In this document: positions 4,739-9,383 of the stretch, in pieces
Layout: each line of letters opens with the position of its first letter
Position numbering within the stretch: position 1 is the stretch's first letter
Source: Methanolinea sp.
GTDB lineage: Archaea > Halobacteriota > Methanomicrobia > Methanomicrobiales > Methanospirillaceae
Reading direction: 5' to 3'
NCBI GenBank assembly: GCA_013331225.1
Contig: DUGV01000140.1
Coordinates: 1 to 9,383 of the forward strand
Length of the DNA stretch: 9,383 nucleotides
Notes under the pieces: generated by a model
Databases searched by the model: none
What the model was told of the DNA's origin: nothing
What the model saw: the letters and a program-made list of their open reading frames with translations, nothing else
Program-made: the position numbers and the translations under genes

Positions 4739-6969
4739 ACACCATCACCCACCCCTTCATTGCGCCCGGCAGGCTGGAGTCGCGCACCTACCAGCTCTCC
4801 ATCGCGATGAAAGCGCTCGAGGGGCACACCATGGTCGTGCTGCCCACGGGACTCGGGAAGACCGCCATCGCACTTCTTGTCGCGGCCTCGAGGCTCTACA
4901 ACCAGGGCGGCAGGGTGGTGATGATGGCCCCGACCAAGCCCCTGGTGGAGCAGCATCTCCGCTTCTTCCGGCAGTTCCTCTCGCTCCCCTCGCAGGAAGA
5001 CGATACCCTGGCAATGTTCACAGGGGAGACACCTTCAGGAGAACGTGCGGCCGCCTGGAAGAAGGCCAGGATGGTTTTTGCAACGCCGCAGGTGATAAAA
5101 AACGACGTCCTTGCAGGCAGTTACGACACAAGGGACGTCTCCCTGATGATCTTCGACGAGTGTCACCGTGCGGTCGGAAATTACGCTTACGTCTTCCTGG
5201 CGCAGCGGTACCTCGAGACCGCAGCCTCACCCCTTGTCCTGGCAATGACAGCCTCGCCCGGGGGCCAGGTTGAGAAGGTCGAGGACGTCTGCCGGAACCT
5301 CGGGATCGTACAGGTCGAGAGCAGGACCGAGCACGACCGGGACGTGGCCCCCTACATCCACGAGCGGGAGATCGAGGTCGTGGAAGTCGACCTCCCGCCC
5401 GAACTGAAGAAGGCAGCATCAGACCTGGATGCGCTCGTGGACTCGCGACTCACCCAATTAAAACACCTCGGGTTCCGCGTCCCGCCCCGTCAGCAGCTGT
5501 CCATGAAGTCCCTCCAGGCACTCAACGCGCAGGTCCAGGAACAGATACAGGCGCGGGAGTCGTCAGGGTACGCCGCAGCCTCCATCTACGCGGAACTGAT
5601 GAAACTGCGGCATGCGCTCTCGCTCGCAGAGTCCCAGGGCAGCCGCGTGCTCGCAGGCTACATCACCCGGCTCTTCTCGGAGGGGTCAGGTGGTTCCGGC
5701 CCGAAAGCGACGGCACGGCTCGCAAGGGACCCGGTATTCATCCGGCTTCTGGAGCGCTGCATGTCATGGAATGAAGAACTCCACCCCAAGATGGAGATCC
5801 TCTCCAGAGTGGTGAAGGATCAGCTCGAAGCTTCTCCGGAGAGCCGGATCATCGTCTTTGCGACGTTCCGCGACATGGTGCAGCAGATCGTGGACCACCT
5901 GAATTCCGAAGGAATCGCCTGCCAGCGCTTCGTGGGCCAGGCGACAAAGGACAGCGAGAAGGGCCTCTCCCAGAAGCGCCAGATAGAGGCCCTGCAGAAA
6001 TTCCGGGCCGGCGACTTCCGCGTGCTTGTTGCGACCTCAGTCGGTGAGGAGGGCCTGGACGTGCCTTCGACCGACCTTGTGGTCTTCTACGAGGCAGTCC
6101 CCTCCGAGATCCGGAGCATCCAGAGGAAGGGGCGGACCGGGAGAAGCGGGAAGGGGAGGATCGTCGTCCTTGTCACGAAGGGAACCTCCGACGAGGTCTT
6201 CCGGTACGTGAGCCAGAACAGGGAGCGCTCAATGCTCTCGGGAATACAGCATATCTCCCCCTCATCGCAGGGACTCCCCGGGAAGAGACCGCAGCCACCC
6301 GTCCAGTCGAGTATCGGGGAGTTTGCCGGGCGGGGCCCGGAAGTCCGGGTTGACGACCGGGAGACTTCGTCGAAGGTGGTTGAGATCCTGAGCAACATGG
6401 GGGTATCCCTCGTGCTCGGAAGGCTCCCGTCAGGAGACTATGCGATCGGGGACCGCATCCTCATTGAGAGGAAGACTGCACGGGACTTCGTGGACACCCT
6501 GGTGGAGCGTGACCTCTTCGGGCAGCTGAAGGCCCTTGCAGAGAGCGCCCCGAGGCCCGTCCTGATCATCGAGGGGGGCGACCTTTACACGGCAAGGGAC
6601 ATCCACCCAAACGCCGTCAGGGGCTCCCTTGCCGCCATCGCGGTCGACCTTGGGATCAGCATCCTCTTCACGAAGGACGAGGAGGACACGGCACAGATGA
6701 TCCTCGTGCTCGCACGGAGGGAGGAGGGCGGCGAGCGGGAGCGGACCCTCCCCATGAAGCGTCACGGGCATTCCTTGAGGGAGCAGCAGGAACTTGTGAT
6801 CGCCTCCTTTCCGGACATCGGGTTAAAGAACGCACGGCTTCTCCTGGACCACTTCGGAACTGTCAGGGGAGTGGTGAATGCAACGGAAGAGGAGCTGCTC
6901 ACGATCAGGGGCATCGGGGAGCAGCGGTCAAAAAAGATACACGAACTTGCACGCAGGCCGTACCGGTAA
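4735..6969 (+). CDS. hef: Hef: archaeal FANCM/XPF-type fork helicase-endonuclease
   Basis: Hef unwinds and cuts stalled or branched replication forks. The 744-residue protein has the full archaeal layout. An SF2 helicase occupies about residues 8-500: Walker A PTGLGKT (37-43), APTKPL (65-70), DEAD-box variant DECH (141-144), motif III TAS (172-174), a helical insert at about 200-340, a second RecA domain with FATFRD (375-380), GEEGLDV (437-443) and motif VI QRKGRTGRSGKG (463-474). A flexible linker (about 503-535) precedes an XPF nuclease domain: VDDRE (539-543), GDYAIG (567-572) and the catalytic ERKTARD (578-584). A tandem helix-hairpin-helix follows (FPDIGLKNARLLLDHFG, then IRGIGEQRSKKI, 692-735). 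All catalytic residues expected are present. Translation probably couples to glyS: the ATG shares bases with the glyS stop, and no Shine-Dalgarno sequence precedes it. The gene ends 2 bases from the stop of the convergent zinc-protein gene. Confidence 0.97.
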   Translation: MNTITHPFIAPGRLESRTYQLSIAMKALEGHTMVVLPTGLGKTAIALLVAASRLYNQGGRVVMMAPTKPLVEQHLRFFRQFLSLPSQEDDTLAMFTGETPSGERAAAWKKARMVFATPQVIKNDVLAGSYDTRDVSLMIFDECHRAVGNYAYVFLAQRYLETAASPLVLAMTASPGGQVEKVEDVCRNLGIVQVESRTEHDRDVAPYIHEREIEVVEVDLPPELKKAASDLDALVDSRLTQLKHLGFRVPPRQQLSMKSLQALNAQVQEQIQARESSGYAAASIYAELMKLRHALSLAESQGSRVLAGYITRLFSEGSGGSGPKATARLARDPVFIRLLERCMSWNEELHPKMEILSRVVKDQLEASPESRIIVFATFRDMVQQIVDHLNSEGIACQRFVGQATKDSEKGLSQKRQIEALQKFRAGDFRVLVATSVGEEGLDVPSTDLVVFYEAVPSEIRSIQRKGRTGRSGKGRIVVLVTKGTSDEVFRYVSQNRERSMLSGIQHISPSSQGLPGKRPQPPVQSSIGEFAGRGPEVRVDDRETSSKVVEILSNMGVSLVLGRLPSGDYAIGDRILIERKTARDFVDTLVERDLFGQLKALAESAPRPVLIIEGGDLYTARDIHPNAVRGSLAAIAVDLGISILFTKDEEDTAQMILVLARREEGGERERTLPMKRHGHSLREQQELVIASFPDIGLKNARLLLDHFGTVRGVVNATEEELLTIRGIGEQRSKKIHELARRPYR

Positions 6970-6978
6970 GGTTACCGG
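6963..6978. repeat. Inverted repeat containing both convergent stop codons
   Basis: CCGGTAA (6963-6969) and TTACCGG (6972-6978) are perfect 7-base inverted arms around GG. The left arm carries the hef stop TAA. The right arm, read on minus, carries the TAA of the zinc-ribbon gene. There is no oligo-T on either strand nearby, so where either transcript ends is not evident; the two messages probably overlap at their 3' ends. Confidence 0.55.
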
Positions 6979-7364
6979 GGACGCAGGGCGCCAAGTCCCT
7001 CGATCCCGGTGACAACGGCCTCCATCAGTGCCGCCACGCACCTGGGGTCCTTCTCCTCGCGAATCCTTGCGCAGAGTGCGACGAGGGTCTCCTCGAGCGC
7101 GTCTGCAAGCCGGGAGGATGCAATGGGGCGGGGTGATGACGCGGCAGGTGGGGGAGCCTGTGCGGCCGTTGCCTGCCCTGGAATGACAGCCTGGTTCTCC
7201 TCTTCCTTTTCCGCCTTCCCTTCGGCACAGACCACGCAAAGGGTCTTTCCCTTCACCTCGAAGAGCGGGCACCCGCACACCGGACAGGACGCCGAGAGCA
7301 TCTTTCCCCCTCTCAGGAGATGCTCGGCCATGATCTCGTCTTCGCGCTTCATCAGATCCACCAT
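6972..7364 (-). CDS. ZNRD2/SSSCA1 (Sjogren's/scleroderma autoantigen 1)-type zinc-ribbon protein
   Basis: The 130-residue protein begins with the family's helical opening (REDEIMAEHLLRGGKMLSAS) followed by a four-cysteine zinc ribbon: C27-P-V-C30 and C43-V-V-C46, spaced by CPLFEVKGKTL. Residues about 48-82 form a charged then Ala/Pro-rich linker (QATAAQAPPPAASSP). About 84-126 forms a predicted amphipathic helix pair. The archaeal homologues have no settled function; the human protein is a small cytosolic zinc protein. The upstream in-frame ATG at 7364 is given as start, but the ATG at 7352 (MKRED) is a real alternative: it has GGTGGAT just before it and fits the usual family beginning. The gene is convergent with hef and divergent from UPF0147, whose promoters share a short region. 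Confidence 0.82.
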   Translation of the reverse strand: MVDLMKREDEIMAEHLLRGGKMLSASCPVCGCPLFEVKGKTLCVVCAEGKAEKEEENQAVIPGQATAAQAPPPAASSPRPIASSRLADALEETLVALCARIREEKDPRCVAALMEAVVTGIEGLGALRPR

Positions 7365-7444
7365 TCGCTCTGTGGTAGGCAGGTGTGCGGGCCACCCATA
7401 TCGACTTTGCGAAGGGGCACTGCGGCCGGGCGACCATGTCGGAT

Positions 7445-7454
7445 GGTTTATAAG
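7445..7454 (-). promoter_or_regulatory. TATA box for the zinc-ribbon gene
   Basis: The minus strand reads CTTATAAACC, centred about 85 bases before the ATG at 7364. A start about 26 bases on would leave a leader of roughly 58 bases. A weaker candidate, CGATATGG near 7400, would give a leader of about 10 bases. The element partly reads as TTTATAAG on plus as well. Confidence 0.4.
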
Positions 7455-7464
7455 ACCTGCTCCC

Positions 7465-7474
7465 GATATAAATA
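7465..7474 (+). promoter_or_regulatory. TATA box for the UPF0147 gene
   Basis: GATATAAATA is a good archaeal TATA element. Transcription would start near 7496, giving a leader of about 40 bases that contains the strong GGAGGGGAG ribosome site at 7523-7531. Confidence 0.6.
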
Positions 7475-7536
7475 GTGGACCGAAAATGACTCGTTATTGA
7501 GGAGTTTTTCGAGGAGAACACCGGAGGGGAGTGCAA

Positions 7537-7800
7537 ATGACCAACCCTGATAAGACCATCGAGAGCTGTATCCAGATGCTCCAGCACATCATGGACGACA
7601 GCACCATACCCAGGAATATCCGAAGAGTCGCGGACGAGACCCGGCAGCTGCTGATGAACAATTCAAAAAACTCCGGGCTCCGTGCCGCAGAAGCAATCTC
7701 CAAGATCGACGAGATCAGCAACGACCCAAACATGCCGGTCCATGCCCGGACCCGGATATGGGAACTGGTCTCCCAGCTGGAGACGATTCCCCTGGATTAA
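7537..7800 (+). CDS. UPF0147 family protein
   Basis: This 87-residue all-helical, cytosolic protein matches the archaeal UPF0147 family along its length: [20 protein letters not shown] (residues 10-29) is the family signature, and [21 protein letters not shown] (64-84) closes it. No enzymatic motif, metal ligand or membrane span is visible. The family is widespread in Archaea and its role is unknown. ATG 7537 is chosen over GTG 7531 because the Shine-Dalgarno sequence GGAGGGGAG (7523-7531) overlaps the GTG, leaving about 5 bases to the ATG. It has its own TATA box and an oligo-T tract just after the stop, so it is probably a single-gene transcript. Confidence 0.88.
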   Translation: MTNPDKTIESCIQMLQHIMDDSTIPRNIRRVADETRQLLMNNSKNSGLRAAEAISKIDEISNDPNMPVHARTRIWELVSQLETIPLD

Positions 7801-7813
7801 CACTTTACAACCC

Positions 7814-7819
7814 TTTTTT
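7814..7819 (+). terminator. T6 tract after UPF0147
   Basis: Six T residues follow CCC, 13 bases after the UPF0147 stop codon. A second element, a perfect 12-base palindrome followed by TTTT (7839-7854), lies 20 bases further on and could act as a back-up signal. Confidence 0.5.
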
Positions 7820-7838
7820 ATCAGAAACCCGGCTCTGT

Positions 7839-7850
7839 GAGAATATTCTC
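7839..7850. repeat. Perfect 12-base palindrome in the convergent spacer
   Basis: GAGAATATTCTC is fully self-complementary and is followed on plus by TTTT. It sits between the convergent UPF0147 and YjbQ genes. It may act in transcript termination on plus or bind a dimeric protein. The sequence does not decide which. Confidence 0.45.
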
Positions 7851-7859
7851 TTTTACGTG

Positions 7860-7876
7860 TCACGGTATCACCGTGA
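7860..7876 (-). repeat. Stem-loop at the 3' end of the YjbQ gene
   Basis: TCACGGT (7860-7866) and ACCGTGA (7870-7876) are perfect 7-base arms around a 3-base loop. They cover the last codons and the TGA stop of the YjbQ gene. The stem may mark or protect the 3' end. There is no oligo-T after it on minus. Confidence 0.5.
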
Positions 7877-8273
7877 TCACCACCGTTCTTGCGCGCTCTT
7901 TCCGCACGTCGAGTTCCAGCAGCACCACCTGCTGCCAGGTCCCAAGCAACGGCTCGCCTCCGGCAACAGGGATGGTGAGCGAGGGCCCGACGATCGCTGC
8001 CCTGACATGCGACCTGCCGTTCCCGTCTCCCCAGCGGCTGTCGTGGGCATAGGGGATGTTGTCAGGGGCCACCACCGAGAGGGCCCTCTGCAGGTCAGAA
8101 AGCACTCCCTGCTCATACTCGATTGTCGTGACGGCCGCCGTTGAGCCGGTGACAAAGACGTTGACCAGCCCTTCCGCAACTCGGCTGGTTTTTACCTCCT
8201 CCCGTATCCGGGGCGTGATATCCACGATGTCTCCCTCTCCACACGTGGAGAGGTGAAGGGTAGTTTGGTACAT
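7860..8273 (-). CDS. YjbQ/UPF0047 family protein, archaeal GSTAA variant
   Basis: The 137-residue cytosolic protein matches the YjbQ/UPF0047 family. Visible blocks are FVTGSTAAVTTIEYEQG (40-56), AHDSRWGDGNGRSHVRAA (76-93), GPSLTIPV (96-103), LGTWQQVVLLELD (110-122) and the basic RKERARTVVI end. H77, D83, N85, H89 and E52/E54 are candidate active-site or metal residues. Some family members show weak thiamine-phosphate synthase activity, so annotations using that name should be read cautiously. Here the HTTA motif of many members is GSTA, a form I recall from methanogen relatives. The frame is open up to an ATG at 8408, but the added 45 residues are Pro/Arg-rich with no family match, so ATG 8273 is used. 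No Shine-Dalgarno sequence is visible before it; the upstream 55 bases are pyrimidine-rich. Confidence 0.87.
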   Translation of the reverse strand: MYQTTLHLSTCGEGDIVDITPRIREEVKTSRVAEGLVNVFVTGSTAAVTTIEYEQGVLSDLQRALSVVAPDNIPYAHDSRWGDGNGRSHVRAAIVGPSLTIPVAGGEPLLGTWQQVVLLELDVRKERARTVVITVIP

Positions 8274-8393
8274 CGAGGAGAGGAGGGAGCGGGAATGGAT
8301 GAATGTGATGGAGCGGGTGCAGTGTGAGCCTGCCGGCCGCCATTTGCGGGCGAAGGGGGGTGGATAAGGCGTATCTCGTCCGGGAATTGGGAG

Positions 8394-8432
8394 TCTCGCG
8401 TTTTTCAACTGGAAAAATTTCCCGATGCGAGA
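8394..8432. repeat. Nested inverted repeats between gyrA and the YjbQ gene
   Basis: Outer arms TCTCGC (8394-8399) and GCGAGA (8427-8432) enclose inner arms TTTTTC (8401-8406) and GAAAAA (8412-8417), which have a 5-base loop. The right side carries a 9-base unpaired stretch. It lies in the 210-base spacer downstream of gyrA and upstream of the YjbQ gene, both on minus. It could be a 3' end structure, an operator or a leader hairpin. I see no clear TATA box in the spacer. Confidence 0.4.
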
Positions 8433-8469
8433 ATTGTCGAATATGATGAAAATGTGTGGGGGTGGGGAG

Positions 8470-8474
8470 AAAAA
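8470..8474 (-). terminator. T5 tract after gyrA
   Basis: Five T residues on minus lie 10 bases after the gyrA stop codon (TCTATTTTTCTCC). It is short for a strong oligo-T terminator, so some read-through toward the YjbQ gene is possible. Confidence 0.35.
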
Positions 8475-8483
8475 TAGAGGGCC

Positions 8484-9383
8484 TTACTCGTCATCAGGTG
8501 TAAAGGTCCCGTTTTCCGTTCCGTTCTGCCCGCTCTCATCATCCTGCGGCACGATTGCAATTCCAATAATGCGGTCGTTTTCGTCGAGCCGCATAATCTT
8601 TACTCCCTTCGTCCCGCGCCCTATGACTCGTATTTCGTTGACGTGAATCCGGATTACTATCCCAGAGGCAGTCATCACTACGATCTCGTCGGTATCCATC
8701 ACCGCACATGACGCAATGACAACGGCATCGCGTTCCAGCTGGATGTTCCTGACCCCCATCGTTCCCCTGCCATGGCCCCGGAACTCATCAAATTCGGTCC
8801 TCTTGCCGAACCCGACATCCGAGATCGTGAGAAGGTGATCCTTCTCCACAAGCGTGACCGCAACGACCGTATCGCCGCCCTTCATCTTCATGCCCCTGAC
8901 ACCCTGGGCTGTCCTCCCCACTGTCCGCACGGTCTCCTCGTGGAACCGGAGGCTCTGGCCGAACCGGCTTGTCAGGATGATCTCCTTGTTCCCGTCGGTG
9001 AGGATGACCTCAACCAGCTGATCGGAGCCGCGCAACTTGATGGCGTTCGTCCCGACAGATCTCGGGAAGGAGAAATCTTTGAGCGGTATTTTGATGATCT
9101 GCCCGAGTTTCGTGGCAAACAGAAGGAACTGGTTCTCCCTGAATTCACGAATGGGTATCACCGTGGTTACCACTTCGTCCTTGAGATTGAGGAGATTGAC
9201 GATGGGTTTTCCCTTCGCAGTACGGCTGGTCTCCGGTATCTGGTAGACTTTCAGCCAGTAAACCCGCCCGGTATTGGTGAAACAGAGGAGGTAATCCTTG
9301 AGGCTCGCAGTAAATATCGAATCGACGACGTCGTCCTCCTTGGTCGTCATTCCCGTGATCCCGTGCCCGCCGCGCCTCTGTTT
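8484..9383 (-). CDS. gyrA: DNA gyrase subunit A, C-terminal DNA-wrapping domain (5' part outside the window)
   Basis: The frame runs from the right edge to a TAA at 8486-8484, 299 residues. The first visible codons read K-QRRGGHG-ITGMTTKEDD, the GyrA box that opens the first blade of the gyrase beta-pinwheel. Blade repeats of about 50 residues follow, each with a G-x-hydrophobic strand and a later G-R-x-x-x-G-V turn: GRVYWLKV (39-46), KLGQIIKIP, RFGQSLRF, GFGKRTEF and SGIVIRIH, with turns GRTAQGV (156-162), GRGTMGV (205-211) and GRGTKGV (255-261). That is a six-bladed domain. It ends in an acidic tail (PQDDESGQNGTENGTFTPDDE begins at 279). Gyrase A2B2 uses this domain to wrap DNA and introduce negative supercoils. 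Archaeal gyrases are generally taken to derive from bacteria. The box has histidine where lysine is usual. Confidence 0.95.
   Translation of the reverse strand, partial: KQRRGGHGITGMTTKEDDVVDSIFTASLKDYLLCFTNTGRVYWLKVYQIPETSRTAKGKPIVNLLNLKDEVVTTVIPIREFRENQFLLFATKLGQIIKIPLKDFSFPRSVGTNAIKLRGSDQLVEVILTDGNKEIILTSRFGQSLRFHEETVRTVGRTAQGVRGMKMKGGDTVVAVTLVEKDHLLTISDVGFGKRTEFDEFRGHGRGTMGVRNIQLERDAVVIASCAVMDTDEIVVMTASGIVIRIHVNEIRVIGRGTKGVKIMRLDENDRIIGIAIVPQDDESGQNGTENGTFTPDDE

Noticed and set aside
4735..6969. Hef as part of a defence or mobile system
   Set aside because: Its domain order and catalytic motifs are those of the standard archaeal fork-repair protein, and the neighbours are housekeeping genes.
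7009..7500. 163-codon plus-strand ORF
   Set aside because: Antisense to the zinc-ribbon gene, Ser-rich, no family features; it ends inside the UPF0147 leader.
6928..7587. 219-codon minus-strand ORF overlapping the zinc-ribbon gene
   Set aside because: It reads the zinc-ribbon gene in another frame, crosses the divergent promoter and the UPF0147 start, and its protein is Arg/Gly/Ser-rich without motifs.
8274..8408. N-terminal extension of the YjbQ protein from an ATG at 8408
   Set aside because: The 45 added residues are Pro/Arg/Ser-rich and outside the family's normal length; the family begins at the ATG at 8273.
1..9383. tRNA, rRNA, CRISPR array, insertion sequence or attachment site
   Set aside because: No cloverleaf-like pattern, regularly spaced repeats, transposase or integrase frame, or terminal inverted repeats with target duplications were seen on reading both strands.

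Overview
The window looks like a piece of a euryarchaeal, probably methanogen (Methanomicrobia/Methanomicrobiales-type), chromosome. The evidence is an archaeal/eukaryote-type glycyl-tRNA synthetase, the archaeal fork helicase-nuclease Hef, UPF0147 and Cmi4-like proteins that I know mainly from archaea, TATA-box promoters instead of -35/-10 promoters, and oligo-T tracts after stop codons. A bacterial-type gyrase A gene is also present, as is usual in methanogens of this group. The lineage call is inference from gene content. No rRNA, tRNA, CRISPR array, transposase or prophage gene was seen.

Layout: (1) 1-1004, minus: 5' part of an exported CotH-family protein that leaves the window on the left, with a strong TATA box placed for leaderless transcription. 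(2) 1005-1464: AT-rich spacer holding one candidate 28-residue single-span membrane protein (minus) and a few repeats. (3) 1465-2797, minus: an MBL-fold UPF0173 hydrolase, and upstream of it a Cmi4-like double helix-turn-helix protein, separated by a T7 tract. (4) 2798-3013: divergent promoter region with a roughly symmetrical TATA box. (5) 3014-6969, plus: glyS and hef, joined by an ATGA stop/start overlap. (6) 6972-7364, minus: a ZNRD2/SSSCA1-type zinc protein, convergent with hef with only 2 bases between the stop codons. (7) 7537-7800, plus: UPF0147. (8) 7860-8273, minus: YjbQ/UPF0047 protein. (9) 8484-9383, minus: C-terminal pinwheel of GyrA, leaving the window on the right.

Most genes are informational or DNA-maintenance housekeeping genes: translation (glyS), fork repair (hef) and topology (gyrA), plus conserved proteins of poorly known role. 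The glyS-hef pair is the only clear translationally coupled unit. I see no defence island or new multi-gene system. What deserves a second look is small-scale: a possible glycine-codon leader ORF inside an inverted repeat upstream of glyS, a T9 tract inside glyS, convergent stops buried in a palindrome, an altered GyrA box, a PCNA-peptide-like motif in the Hef linker, and a candidate 28-residue membrane protein.
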